NCBI RefSeq assembly: GCF_923868895.1
Contig: NZ_OV350343.1
Coordinates: 3,720,001 to 3,784,000 of the forward strand
Direction of reading: 5' to 3'
Source: Halomonas sp. TD01
GTDB taxonomy: Bacteria; Pseudomonadota; Gammaproteobacteria; Pseudomonadales; Halomonadaceae
Length of the DNA: 64,000 bases
Shown here: piece by piece, positions 8,278-16,743 of the stretch
How positions within the stretch are numbered: position 1 is the first letter of the stretch
How the letters are laid out: every line of letters begins with the position of its first letter
Translations under genes and position numbers: made by a program
Notes under the pieces: generated by a model
Databases searched by the model: none
The model's input: the letters and a program-made list of their open reading frames with translations, nothing else
Told to the model about the DNA's origin: nothing

Positions 8278-9277
8278 AGAGCAACATAATAGCCAACCGC
8301 CCTCTCACAGAGCCAACACCTTGCGGATTGCGGTATTGATGATGCCTGGCCAAGTGCCGCTTGACTTGGTCGGGCCCCTACAGGTCTTGCAGTGTGCCGA
8401 CCGGCTGTCAATAGATGTTGAGATTTGCTATGTCGGCCCCAACGCCGCTATGCCATGGTTAGGCCCTCTGACGCTTAGCGGCATTGACCCGTTACCGGAA
8501 CAGCTTACCCCTCAACACCTACTGCTAATTCCAGGTCAGTATCGCAATAGCGTGGAGCCATTGGCGCAGCAAGAGTGTGTTAGTTGGCTTAAGGCAAACG
8601 CATGCTATGCGGACACATTGATGACGGTTTGCTCCGGTACGCTGTTACTGGCTGACGCAGGCTTGTTGGAGGGGCGACGTTGCACCACGCATCACACGTT
8701 AATCGAACAGTTACAGGCCAAAGCGCCAAAGGCTAAGGTGCAAAGCGATTGTATTTTTATTGAAGATGGCCGCTATTTAACCAGCGCTGGGATTTCAACC
8801 GGTATAGATACCATGCTGTACTGGCTCACCCGCGTTTGTGGCCACTCGCTGGCCCTGGCAGTTGCCCGAGAAATGGTGCTGTATCTTCGCCGCAGCGGCC
8901 AGGAACCACAGCTGGGTGCTTGGCTTGAAGGCCGAAATCATGTGGATGAACGACTGCATCGCGTTCAAGATGCAATATGTGCCGCCCCCTCGCAAACCTG
9001 GCGTATTGAAACATTAGCGACCCAAGCAGCCATGAGTGAGCGCCATTTTCGGCGCCAGTTCAAAAGTCTCACCGGTATGCTGGTAGGCGAATACATTATG
9101 GGGTTGCGCTTGCAACGCGCTAAAACATTAATGACCGAGACGACATGGACCCTAGCAAGGGTTGCCGAAGCATCCGGCTTCGGTGATGAACGGCAACTAA
9201 GGCGTATCTGGGCTCGCCACGAGAAAGTACCACCGAGTGTATGGCGCCGGGCCAGTTCTCAAAAGCTGCTGGATTGA
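8270..9277 (+). CDS. GlxA-family regulator (DJ-1/PfpI domain plus AraC HTH)
   Basis: A 335-residue regulator with two parts. Residues about 20-190 form a DJ-1/PfpI glutamine-amidotransferase-like domain with the nucleophile-elbow Cys in MTVCSGTLLLADAGLLEGR. Residues about 230-330 form an AraC-type pair of HTH motifs (ETLATQAAMSERHFRRQFK and ARVAEASGFGDERQLRRIW). Relatives (GbdR, CdhR, ArgR of Pseudomonas) sense quaternary amines or amino acids. It overlaps the upstream hydrolase gene by eight bases and may control it (inference). Confidence 0.88.
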   Translation: MNEEQHNSQPPSHRANTLRIAVLMMPGQVPLDLVGPLQVLQCADRLSIDVEICYVGPNAAMPWLGPLTLSGIDPLPEQLTPQHLLLIPGQYRNSVEPLAQQECVSWLKANACYADTLMTVCSGTLLLADAGLLEGRRCTTHHTLIEQLQAKAPKAKVQSDCIFIEDGRYLTSAGISTGIDTMLYWLTRVCGHSLALAVAREMVLYLRRSGQEPQLGAWLEGRNHVDERLHRVQDAICAAPSQTWRIETLATQAAMSERHFRRQFKSLTGMLVGEYIMGLRLQRAKTLMTETTWTLARVAEASGFGDERQLRRIWARHEKVPPSVWRRASSQKLLD

Positions 9278-9322
9278 GACAATACGAGCTACCATTAGGA
9301 AAACATATCGCAGGTTGACCCC

Positions 9323-10126
9323 ATGACCGATCTTATCCTGCCAAGCAACGCTAACTATCTCAATTTTCGGCATCGCCTACCTGATAAGCGTTTAGCCCCG
9401 TGGGTACAGTGCTTTTGGTCAATGGGTGGCTCAGGGGATGTTACTGAACCCAGAACCGAAAAATTCTATCCCGATGCCGGCGCTAGTCTCAGTATCAAAC
9501 TTGCTAGTTCTCACCCCATCATCACGCTCTGTTTTAACAGGCGCACATTAATAGAAACACTCGACGCCTACACTCCCTGCCTGGGGATTCGCTTTAAAGC
9601 AGCAGGCGTTCACTGCCTGTTGGGCTTGCTACCCGAAGCATTCACAGATAAACCTCAGCGCTTAGGTGACGAACTTGAAACACATGGGTTGCAAGGGTTA
9701 ATGCCCGTGGTAGAGCACCTCTATCATTTGGATTCACAACAGGGTTTACGCCTGCTAGAAACATGGTTGTTACATCGGCTCGAGAGCCAGCCACCCGCCA
9801 GTAGTCGTATCACCACGATGGTTCAAGCCATTGGAAAACTACAGCTTCCACCCCAACAGTTAGGCGCCGCGCTAGGATTTACCAGACGTACCCTGGAGCG
9901 CAAATTAAAACGCGAGGTGGGCGTTACTCCAGGCCAATTAGTCGCCTATGCCCGACTAAACCGTGCCCGCCACGGGCTGCTTGAAACCACACTGTCCCTA
10001 GCGGAAATAGCGCTGCAATGCGGTTACTATGACCAGGCTCACTTCACCCACGCCTTCCAATCTCTCGCCTATGAAACACCCGCCGCCTATCGCAAGCGCA
10101 AACTGTCGCAAATTTACAAGGCGTAA
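9323..10126 (+). CDS. AraC-family regulator with DUF6597-type N-terminal domain
   Basis: A 267-residue regulator. The N-terminal half (FRHRLPDKRLAPWVQCFWS, then FYPDAGASLSIKL) matches the DUF6597 sensor found before AraC DNA-binding domains. The C-terminal HTH pair is clear (QLGAALGFTRRTLERKLKRE and LAEIALQCGYYDQAHFTHAF). A 46-bp part of this gene (9978-10023) recurs with three mismatches at 14155-14200, right of the T6SS module. It probably regulates the AhpD-like gene 52 bp downstream (inference). Confidence 0.85.
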   Translation: MTDLILPSNANYLNFRHRLPDKRLAPWVQCFWSMGGSGDVTEPRTEKFYPDAGASLSIKLASSHPIITLCFNRRTLIETLDAYTPCLGIRFKAAGVHCLLGLLPEAFTDKPQRLGDELETHGLQGLMPVVEHLYHLDSQQGLRLLETWLLHRLESQPPASSRITTMVQAIGKLQLPPQQLGAALGFTRRTLERKLKREVGVTPGQLVAYARLNRARHGLLETTLSLAEIALQCGYYDQAHFTHAFQSLAYETPAAYRKRKLSQIYKA

Positions 10127-10178
10127 AAAAACCTCGACGTTAAGCTGAGTTCTCAACTTACTCACCGAGGTCACTCAC

Positions 10179-10637
10179 ATGTCTACTCGTCTATCTCAGC
10201 AGTCGGTGTACCGCCTTGTCCCACGCCTAGCGAAACACCTGACTGCATTGGGCAACCTTGCTGTAGATTCAACACTTGATCGCACCATCGTTCACTTAGT
10301 CAACCTGCGTGTTTCGCAAATTAATCACTGCTGCTTTTGCCAGCATATGCATTCCCAAGAAGCCAGAGACGATGGTGAGCATCAGGTTCGCCTAGACGTA
10401 TTGCCTGCCTGGCGGGAAGCACCCTGCTTTAGCACACAAGAACGCGCCGCACTCGCATGGGCCGAAGCACTCACACTCATCAGCCAACAGCCCTCTATCA
10501 GCGACGACACTTATCAAAACGCATTAACTGCCTTTGGTGAGCAGGGGCTAATTGACCTAACTGCCATTATTGTTCAAATCAACAGCTGGAATCGGATATC
10601 GGTGGGCTTTCAGTTTTCACCCGACATCAGTATCTAA
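10179..10637 (+). CDS. carboxymuconolactone decarboxylase (AhpD-like) family protein
   Basis: A 152-residue all-helical protein with the AhpD/CMD signature CxxCxxxH (HCCFCQHMHSQEARDDGE), which in AhpD relays electrons to peroxiredoxins. The FSTQERAALAWAEALT helix after it is also typical. The usual role is alkylhydroperoxidase-like redox activity; the physiological partner is unknown. A hairpin-rich 50-bp gap separates it from the upstream AraC-type gene, its probable regulator. Confidence 0.85.
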   Translation: MSTRLSQQSVYRLVPRLAKHLTALGNLAVDSTLDRTIVHLVNLRVSQINHCCFCQHMHSQEARDDGEHQVRLDVLPAWREAPCFSTQERAALAWAEALTLISQQPSISDDTYQNALTAFGEQGLIDLTAIIVQINSWNRISVGFQFSPDISI

Positions 10638-10682
10638 GCTATCTTAGACACTTGAAACTAAAATTTCAGATGGGTAAATGAA

Positions 10683-10889
10683 ATGAACAGTGTGACGAAA
10701 CAACGTCAACAGCTACCTAATATTCTGGGTCTCTTATCCAGTTTATGTTTTTTCTTTGGCAGTCTTTTATTCCTACCGTCCGGCGCTTTCTATGCAACCG
10801 TAGGCGTATGGTGTTTTGTGATGGGTTCACTGATCATGTTTATTATTTACGCAATGAGTATTAAAAATACGGGTAAAAAGCACGTCTAG
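10683..10889 (+). CDS. YrhK-like small membrane protein
   Basis: A 68-residue protein with two transmembrane helices (ILGLLSSLCFFFGSLLFLP and FYATVGVWCFVMGSLIMFI) in the arrangement of the YrhK domain. The function is unknown. It follows the AhpD-like gene by 45 bp with its own ribosome-binding site and ends before a strong hairpin. Confidence 0.75.
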   Translation: MNSVTKQRQQLPNILGLLSSLCFFFGSLLFLPSGAFYATVGVWCFVMGSLIMFIIYAMSIKNTGKKHV

Positions 10890-10913
10890 TTGAGCCAATA
10901 CTCGAATTGCTAT

Positions 10914-10943
10914 AGCCGCTAGGGTTTTAGCTACCTAGCGGCT
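10914..10943 (+). terminator. 10-bp hairpin after the YrhK-like gene
   Basis: AGCCGCTAGG, a ten-base loop and CCTAGCGGCT form a perfect 10-bp stem. It is followed by TATAAAAGG, not by a T run. The right arm is also the left boundary of the direct repeat that recurs at 14197, so the duplicated copy lost the left arm. Confidence 0.6.
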
Positions 10944-11046
10944 TATAAAAGGCCATGTGACGAGCCCCCCCTATGCATGGCTTACTATCACTAGCACTTT
11001 CAGTTCTCAGTATTCGGCATAACCATCAAATACTTGCCACGTGCAC
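10938..11046. repeat. direct repeat, left copy (flanks T6SS effector module)
   Basis: About 109 bp, starting GCGGCTTATAAAAGGCCATG, recurs in the same orientation at 14197-14297 with a few mismatches and small gaps. The stretch ending CATCAAATACTTGCC is nearly perfect. The two copies bracket the effector/immunity genes. The remaining ~175 bp up to the effector gene are AT-rich and probably hold its promoter. Confidence 0.9.
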
Positions 11047-11222
11047 ATTATTTGCTTGCCATACGCTGTTATGGGTCATTCTAGTTAATAAATCTCGGAT
11101 TAACTATTCTTGCAATCCTTATAGACATACTTTTATATTGTGATAATCCGCATTTAACTAATGATAATTAACAATAAGTAAAGATGTTACGCATTTAAAA
11201 AGGAAATGAAGGGAGACAGGGA

Positions 11223-12899
11223 GTGAGTAAAAAAATTGTAGTAGTAGGTGATATAGGCACCGATCACGATGGCTTTCCACCAACACCCGTCACCTCCGGC
11301 TCGCCGGATGTATTGGTGGACGGCAAACCTGTTGCACGGGTTGGCGACCCTTTGGAACCCCACGCTAAGCCCAAGCACCCTCCTCACCCGCGCACTATTG
11401 CCAGTGGCTCAAGCACCGTATTTATCAACGGCAGGCCCGCCGCCCTCACCGGCAGTTCAATCGATTGTGGTGGCGTCACTATAGGCAGTGGCAGTGTCAT
11501 CATCGGCGATGATCGAAAGGCAGCGGCTGCACCAAACAATCCCGTGCTTCCCCGTACTGCCCGGCAGCCGGGAACCAGCGCACTGCACAATGGCCAGAAA
11601 AGCTTGACCAGTACGGGAGCCCCTTCCCAGGCGATGGCGGAAGAAGAAAGCTCACCCAAAACCCTTCGCCTTGGGGTGTTTTTCGATGGTACGGGCAACC
11701 ATATGCAGAACGATCTACGGCTAACAGATCGGGATATTACCAATGTGGCTCGATTGTACGACCTTTACCGTGACCTAGGCTCTGGAGGAACCGAGCAAAG
11801 AATATATGTTGAAGGCCCAGGCACCGTGGACGGTGAAGAGACCGATGACGGCTTTGATGCCCCAGAAGATAAATGGGGGCTGGCATTGGGAATAGGAGCC
11901 ACGGGAGGGCATGCAAGAATCGAGATGGCTCTGACAGATGTACGGACTATTGTTCAGCGTGAAGCAGCTTCCGACGTGATTATTGATGTATTTGGCTTTA
12001 GCCGTGGCGCTGCCCTGGCCAGGCATTTCGTCAATCTTATCAATTCCTGGCCTGCGACCATCCAGGTACCTCAACTTAACTGGTGGCGGCGCCCGGTCAT
12101 AGAGTTTCGGGAAGTGGCTGCTTTTCCTCAAGGCGTTAACGCTCGCGTTGGGTTTGTCGGGCTGTTTGATACGGTGGGCAGTTTTTACTTTCCTGGTAAC
12201 GAGCAGAACCTTGATTTCAACCTGCATCTGGGTGCCCATAGCGCCGAGCAGGTTGTTCATCTAACCGCCTTTCATGAAATTCGCACAAACTTTCCACTGT
12301 CAAAAATAAGCGGGGGTAACGGCCTGCCCGGCAACTTTATAGAAGAAGTCTTGCCGGGCGTACATTCCGACGTGGGTGGGGGCTATGAGAACCCTGAAAC
12401 CGACTTCCAGAACTACGAGCGATTTGAAGTAAGACGGTATCAAGGGCATGGCCATAACCCTCGAACCCTCCGGTCTGCTCAGCAGAAGATTGCGGAACTT
12501 AACGCCGCAGACCCACGCAATATTCAACCTCGGGTTGAAGGCTCCGATGTAATCGCCGAGGAGCGACGCCCTACCCGCAAAGAGCTGTCTTACTATTCTT
12601 TACATAAAATGTACGACCACGCAGTTAATGCAGGCGTACCTTTTAGGCCCATGAATGACTCTTATAATATACCCAATAAGTTGCTAGAGGCCCTTGATCA
12701 GTGGCAAGTCAATGGCGGCGGCCTAGCTTACGCACGTGATTACCTTTATGACTATATTCATACCTCTCACCGCGATGGACCTATTACCAGTTTTGAGTCT
12801 ATTGCCCATAGGCCAGAGCCGAATCGAGTACGGCGCGTTTTCCTAAGCAATACCCAGCGTGCAGCACAGCCCAGGAGCATAATAAACAATGACGACTAA
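11223..12899 (+). CDS. T6SS effector: PAAR domain fused to Tle1-type (DUF2235) lipase
   Basis: A 558-residue protein. Residues 1-100 form a PAAR spike domain with the repeated pattern DHDGFPPTPVTSGSPDVLVDG and FINGRPAALTGSSIDCGGV, which caps the VgrG spike and carries cargo. Residues about 147-470 are a DUF2235/Tle1 phospholipase. They contain GVFFDGTGNH, the nucleophile elbow GFSRG at 258-262 (Ser260), GLFDTVGSF and the catalytic-His motif GVHSDVGGGY. Tle1 enzymes hydrolyse phospholipids in rival cells. No other T6SS genes are in the window, so this is an orphan effector. GTG 11223 follows a GGGAGACAGGGA ribosome-binding region. The immunity gene overlaps its end by 11 bp. Confidence 0.9.
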   Translation: MSKKIVVVGDIGTDHDGFPPTPVTSGSPDVLVDGKPVARVGDPLEPHAKPKHPPHPRTIASGSSTVFINGRPAALTGSSIDCGGVTIGSGSVIIGDDRKAAAAPNNPVLPRTARQPGTSALHNGQKSLTSTGAPSQAMAEEESSPKTLRLGVFFDGTGNHMQNDLRLTDRDITNVARLYDLYRDLGSGGTEQRIYVEGPGTVDGEETDDGFDAPEDKWGLALGIGATGGHARIEMALTDVRTIVQREAASDVIIDVFGFSRGAALARHFVNLINSWPATIQVPQLNWWRRPVIEFREVAAFPQGVNARVGFVGLFDTVGSFYFPGNEQNLDFNLHLGAHSAEQVVHLTAFHEIRTNFPLSKISGGNGLPGNFIEEVLPGVHSDVGGGYENPETDFQNYERFEVRRYQGHGHNPRTLRSAQQKIAELNAADPRNIQPRVEGSDVIAEERRPTRKELSYYSLHKMYDHAVNAGVPFRPMNDSYNIPNKLLEALDQWQVNGGGLAYARDYLYDYIHTSHRDGPITSFESIAHRPEPNRVRRVFLSNTQRAAQPRSIINNDD

Positions 12900-13488
12900 A
12901 CCTTCGATGCTTCGAGCTTTACTAGCCGCCCTGTGCCTAACCTTAACTACCGCCTGTTCCAGCGAACCCAATAAATATGATTTTGGCATTTCAGTCGCTG
13001 GTGGCCCTATCGGCTGGCCCATCTGGGTGGAAAAGCTAACATTTGATAATGTCTGGAGTGTACCGGCAGGCATTAAAGAAGGCGGTTTTGACCACGATCC
13101 ACCGGGGGGGGGGCTCGTGGGGCTATTCGCGCCAACGGCGGTGCCAGGCTCAGTACAAGCTCGCTGGTTTTCGCACAGAACCCAAACGTTTTACCAGATT
13201 GACCTAGCGCTTCCAGAAGAATTTAGTGACCGTGTTGATGAGTGGTACCAAAAATACCCTGAACCCAAATATCGGCACTACTTCATTGTAGGTTTTTCCG
13301 GAAAAGGCGAAGCCCTTGTGTGGTGGGAAGCCTTCTGTTCATTATGCGATTATGATCGCAGTGAGGATTTCAGCACCCCCATCGTTGAAAATGCGCAAGC
13401 GAACGTAGTGGAAGGCGACCCAAGTCGATACCGAAGCCAAACCGAACAATTTATCAACGAGGGACTCTTTCCCAGCCCTGGTGAGTAA
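12889..13488 (+). CDS. DUF2931-type lipoprotein, probable Tle1 immunity protein (intact copy)
   Basis: A 199-residue predicted lipoprotein. A signal peptide (MLRALLAALCLTLTTAC) ends in a lipobox-like LTTAC with the Cys to be lipidated. The mature part contains WPIWVEKLTFDNVWSVPAG and GWPI/DHDPPGGG elements seen in DUF2931 proteins, which often sit beside T6SS lipase effectors and protect the producer in the periplasm. It starts inside the 3' end of the effector gene, which supports the immunity role. A run of ten G (13104-13113) lies in frame. A second copy follows directly (TAATG overlap). Confidence 0.8.
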   Translation: MTTKPSMLRALLAALCLTLTTACSSEPNKYDFGISVAGGPIGWPIWVEKLTFDNVWSVPAGIKEGGFDHDPPGGGLVGLFAPTAVPGSVQARWFSHRTQTFYQIDLALPEEFSDRVDEWYQKYPEPKYRHYFIVGFSGKGEALVWWEAFCSLCDYDRSEDFSTPIVENAQANVVEGDPSRYRSQTEQFINEGLFPSPGE

Positions 13489-14086
13489 TGACAGCTAAAC
13501 CTTCGATGCTTCGAGCTTTACTAGCCGCCCTGTGCCTAACCTTAACTACCGCCTGTTCCAGCGAACCCAATAAATATGATTTTGTTGTTTCAGTGGCTGG
13601 AGGCCCTACCGGTTGGCCCATCTGGGTGGAAAAGCTAACATTTGATAATGTCTGGAGTGTACCGGCAGGCATTAAAGAAGGCGGTTTTGACCACGACCCA
13701 CCGGGGGGGGGCTCGTAGGGCTATTCGCGCCAACGGCGGTGCCAAGCTCGGTACAAGCCCGCTGGTTTTCACACAGAACCCAGACCTTTTACCAGCTTGA
13801 CCTTTCTCTTCCAGAAAATTTTAGTGACCGTGTTGATGAATGGTACCAAAAATACCCCGAACCCAAATATAACCACTACTTCATTGTAGGTTTTTCCGGA
13901 AAAGGCGAAGCTCTTGTGTGGTGGCGGGCAAGATGCATGGATTGTGGCTATGATCGCAGTGAGGATTTTAGCACCCCCATTGTTGAAAATGCGCAAACGA
14001 ACGTAGTGGAAGGCGACCCAAGTCGATACCGGAGCCAAACCGAGCAATTTATTAACGAGGGGCTCTTTCCCAGCCCTGGTGAGTAA
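13488..14086 (+). pseudogene. second immunity lipoprotein copy, frameshifted in a poly-G run
   Basis: This is a close duplicate of the preceding gene, with the same signal peptide and the same C-terminus NEGLFPSPGE. The G run holds nine G instead of ten (13703-13711), so translation hits TAG at 13716-13718 after 76 codons, and the rest reads on only from an internal ATG at 13739. Adding one G restores a full-length reading frame. The differences from copy one cluster in the mature domain (for example WWRARCMDCGYDRS against WWEAFCSLCDYDRS). It could be phase-variable, a true pseudogene or a sequencing error. Confidence 0.85.
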
Positions 14087-14178
14087 TGACAGCTAAAACT
14101 TCAATGCTTCGAGCCTTGCTTGTGGCCCTGTGCCTAACATTGACCACCGCAGGTTGCTTGAAACCACACTCCCCCTAG
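14086..14178 (+). pseudogene. third immunity copy, truncated after the signal peptide
   Basis: From ATG 14086 the signal-peptide coding region of the immunity gene is repeated a third time (MTAKTSMLRALLVALCLTLT). After about 24 codons the sequence switches to a fragment of the AraC gene located at 9978, and the frame ends at 14178. Only 30 residues would be made. It is the scar of a duplication or recombination event. Confidence 0.85.
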
Positions 14179-14297
14179 CGGAAATAGCACTGCAATGCGG
14201 CTTATAAAAGGCCATGTGACGAGCCCCCTATACATGGCTCGCTAACACTTCCAGTTCTCAGTATTCGGCATAACCATCAAATACTTGCCGCGTGCAT
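14155..14297. repeat. mosaic repeat: AraC-gene fragment joined to the direct repeat, right copy
   Basis: 14155-14200 matches 9978-10023, inside the DUF6597 AraC gene, at 43 of 46 positions. 14197-14297 matches 10938-11046. The two segments share the four bases GCGG at the junction. The donor segments are about 900 bp apart on the left side of the module. This suggests an ancestral larger duplication later shortened at a short homology. Confidence 0.9.
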
Positions 14298-14831
14298 AGC
14301 ATTGCTTTGTAATGCATACCATTGCTGCAGCGCTAACCGGTACAACCTCACTGAGCAGCCATGGAACTCAAGGGTATCGAACTCAGAAAACCCAGCTTTC
14401 GCTGCGACCTTAAGCGACGCACCATTCTCAGGTTCAATAAGAACGACCACGGAAGTGAGTTGCTTTTGACTAAAGGCAACGCTGAGTACCGCTTGCACTG
14501 CTTCAGTCGCCAAGCCCATGCCCCAGTATTGTTTAGCCAACCGATAACCTAGCCCGATTTCTTCCACACCATTAACCTCTTCGGGGCTAACACCGCAAAA
14601 GCCAACAAGCTTATCAGATCCCTTCTCAACCAAAGCCCACGGCCCAATACGGTGAGACGCATAGCACTCCAAACACCAGTCGATAAATCGCCGCGTTGCA
14701 GCTTCGTCGCAAACGCCTCGGATCGAGTGCTTCATGACGTCAGGATCACTGAGGATCTTGGTCAATTCAGGCACATCATTTAAGGTCAACGTTCGTATAA
14801 CCAGACGCTCCGTTTCACAAATTTGCACCAT
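14277..14831 (-). CDS. GNAT N-acetyltransferase, RimJ/RimL type
   Basis: A 184-residue acetyltransferase. TERLVIRTLTLNDVPELTKIL is the typical RimJ/RimL N-terminus, IGLGYRLAKQYWGMGLATEA is the acetyl-CoA-binding motif A (R/Q-x-x-G-x-G/A), and ENGASLKVAAKAGF is motif B. AAGGAGGA directly precedes ATG 14831, so the upstream in-frame ATG at 14855 is rejected. The last few codons lie inside the direct repeat right of the T6SS module, so the C-terminal tail may have been altered when the repeat arose. The acetyl acceptor is unknown. Confidence 0.8.
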   Translation of the reverse strand: MVQICETERLVIRTLTLNDVPELTKILSDPDVMKHSIRGVCDEAATRRFIDWCLECYASHRIGPWALVEKGSDKLVGFCGVSPEEVNGVEEIGLGYRLAKQYWGMGLATEAVQAVLSVAFSQKQLTSVVVLIEPENGASLKVAAKAGFSEFDTLEFHGCSVRLYRLALQQWYALQSNAMHAASI

Positions 14832-14886
14832 TTCCTCCTTGTGCACGATGCTCAAAGCCGCTGCTTACGCAAAGGAAGGCGTAATC

Positions 14887-15465
14887 CTAACGGTTCCAGC
14901 GATACTCCATTTGTCGCGCTGTTTTCTCCGCAAGCTCGGTGCTGCGTAACTTGGCGACCAAGTGTAGGCACATATCGATCCCCGCCGAGATACCACCTGA
15001 ACTAATGACGCCGCCATCGTCTACCCAACGCAGGTCTTCCACCACATCAAGCTGCGGAAACTGAGTTCGCAAATCACGCTGATCGTCCCAATGGGTAGTC
15101 ACTCTTCCTTTCAAGCCAGGATGAGCATTAGCAAATAGGAAGATACCGGTACACACTGTGGCTACTTGCTGCACTTTAGCAGTTTGTTCTGCAATCCAGG
15201 CCTTTACCTTTTCGTTTGCCATTTCACCCGTGTGTACACCACCGACAATAATCAATACATCCAAAGGGGGGTGATTATCAATGGTGGCATTTGGCAAGAC
15301 CTGGTATCCCGCCCTAGCAGTTACCGGGCCGTCTTTTTCAGCAATCAAAAATACTGAAAACGGCGCGTCTTCATCACTGACGCGGCTGGCCGTGGTAAAA
15401 ACTTCAAAGGGGCCCGAGAAATCGAGCACCTCAGCTTGGTCATAGATATAGATGCCAATATTCAT
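14887..15465 (-). CDS. DJ-1/PfpI-family protein
   Basis: A 192-residue single-domain member of the DJ-1/PfpI superfamily. IYIYDQAEVLDFSGPFEVFTTA is the first strand and acidic region, and ATVCTGIFLFANAHPGLKGR holds the nucleophile-elbow Cys. GGVISSGGISAGIDMCLHLV matches the conserved C-terminal motif of the isonitrile hydratase (InhA)-like branch. It lacks the HTH part of GlxA regulators, so it is probably an enzyme. The gap to the downstream GNAT is 55 bp. Confidence 0.82.
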   Translation of the reverse strand: MNIGIYIYDQAEVLDFSGPFEVFTTASRVSDEDAPFSVFLIAEKDGPVTARAGYQVLPNATIDNHPPLDVLIIVGGVHTGEMANEKVKAWIAEQTAKVQQVATVCTGIFLFANAHPGLKGRVTTHWDDQRDLRTQFPQLDVVEDLRWVDDGGVISSGGISAGIDMCLHLVAKLRSTELAEKTARQMEYRWNR

Positions 15466-15680
15466 TTGGGGACGTCCTTAGAATATCAATTAGCTTCCTT
15501 CCAACATGTAAGAATGAAGCTGCTCCTCCTCGCCATGCTTTACAACGCACCACGATTCGGCAACTCATTAAATTAACAGGTGTTGTAGTGCGTGGTAAGC
15601 GAAGCGCACCCGCAGCGGCGGCCCGGCGCAAAAGCAGCCCGCAGCGGTGCCGGGTTACGGCACAATCGGCTGCTACCTTG
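15466..15680. other. intergenic region with REP-like element
   Basis: This 215-bp stretch holds no gene I can support. It contains a 32-bp element at 15583-15614 (core GTAGTGCGTGGTAAGCGAAG, arms GTGCG/CGCAC) that is identical to 24426-24457. The element is followed by a GC-rich segment with imperfect repeats around GCAGCGG and GCCGGG. Confidence 0.8.
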
Positions 15681-16223
15681 CTAAGCATTTACCACCAACT
15701 TTGGCCAAGTTTGCAGCCACCGCTTGTTGTATACCCGAGCTTCAAAATCCGTTCGTTTTGGCCGTTTAGCATTTAATGTAACGGTATAGTCAAACAGTGG
15801 CTTAACGCCAAAGGGAGCCACAATAGTGACTTCTCCATCATCCAAAGCAGCGCCTACAGCAGTTTCCACTTCGACCCAGAAGCTCATCGCATCTTCAGTT
15901 GAGGTATACGGATAGTCCCTATTTCGCTCATGCATTCTTGCTTGATTCTTTACTGACCAGGGAAAGGTTGAGACGCCTCTTAACCCTTGCTCAATCTCAC
16001 GATCACGAGAAACGCTTATGTCGTTCGAATCGAAGTAAATTAAATCAATGTCGTTCAATGGCGTACTCGCTGAAAAGTCATGCAGCTTGTCCCACACCAA
16101 ATTTCTAACGAACCCAGCAGCGAGACACCAACCCGGCAGCTTCTGCGCAGCCGCGATAGTCAGCGCCTCCATACGATCAGGATCACTCATTATCCATTGC
16201 TTGATCAGCGCTTCATGATCCAT
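15681..16223 (-). CDS. nucleotidyltransferase-family protein (COG3575 type)
   Basis: A 180-residue protein with a nucleotidyltransferase-like core: CLAAGFVRNLVWDKLH (G-hook region) and NDIDLIYFD (D-x-D metal-binding motif), then SFWVEVETAVGAAL. This is the layout of the small stand-alone COG3575 nucleotidyltransferases, whose substrate is unknown. It belongs to the run of small minus-strand accessory genes. Confidence 0.75.
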   Translation of the reverse strand: MDHEALIKQWIMSDPDRMEALTIAAAQKLPGWCLAAGFVRNLVWDKLHDFSASTPLNDIDLIYFDSNDISVSRDREIEQGLRGVSTFPWSVKNQARMHERNRDYPYTSTEDAMSFWVEVETAVGAALDDGEVTIVAPFGVKPLFDYTVTLNAKRPKRTDFEARVYNKRWLQTWPKLVVNA

Positions 16224-16280
16224 CGCAACACCTTACCATGGCGTTTTATCATGGTTATCGAATATAAAACAGTGTATTCA

Positions 16281-16712
16281 TCAGCTTGTGCGCTGTAATG
16301 CTTCATGAAGCGATTTTAAACTATCAGGGCCATCATCTAACCGAATACTGCTGCTGGACGCTTGTTCCCATGTCGCCGATGAAGACAAATGAAGATGCAC
16401 AGCAACGCGTGATCCCGTCTCCCCATCGATCAGTCCAGCAGGGACCCATATCAGGTCAGTGTCTCTCAATTTATTTGGTACTGAGCTACCACAGGTCGAA
16501 CAAAAGTCATTCCGATAGCCAGTTGGTTTTTGAAAAGAGCGAATATTGTCTTGACCAGAAACCCACTGGAAGCACTCTTCGCTTACAAACGTGGCGGCAT
16601 TCGCTGAAGAACCTGTCGTTTTCCGACACAAAGAACAGTGGCATTGATAGAAATTTGGTAGTTCACCTTTGACACTGAACCTAACCTCTCCGCAGAGACA
16701 CTCACCTTTCAT
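16281..16712 (-). CDS. GFA-family zinc protein
   Basis: A 143-residue protein with the GFA/Mss4-like zinc-binding pattern: GECLCGEVRFSV, then QCHCSLCRKTTGSSANAATFV, then FCSTCGSSVPNK. These are three CxC/CxxC sites that bind two zinc ions. The named relative is glutathione-dependent formaldehyde-activating enzyme, but most family members have unknown roles. It is transcribed in the same direction as its neighbours, with a hairpin upstream. Confidence 0.88.
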   Translation of the reverse strand: MKGECLCGEVRFSVKGELPNFYQCHCSLCRKTTGSSANAATFVSEECFQWVSGQDNIRSFQKPTGYRNDFCSTCGSSVPNKLRDTDLIWVPAGLIDGETGSRVAVHLHLSSSATWEQASSSSIRLDDGPDSLKSLHEALQRTS

Positions 16713-16743
16713 TTAACACCCCAATAATTCTTCACATCAAAAA

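Noticed and set aside
11775..12260. Minus-strand 161-codon frame opposite the T6SS effector
   Set aside because: It is a shadow of the PAAR-lipase gene, whose motifs are unambiguous.
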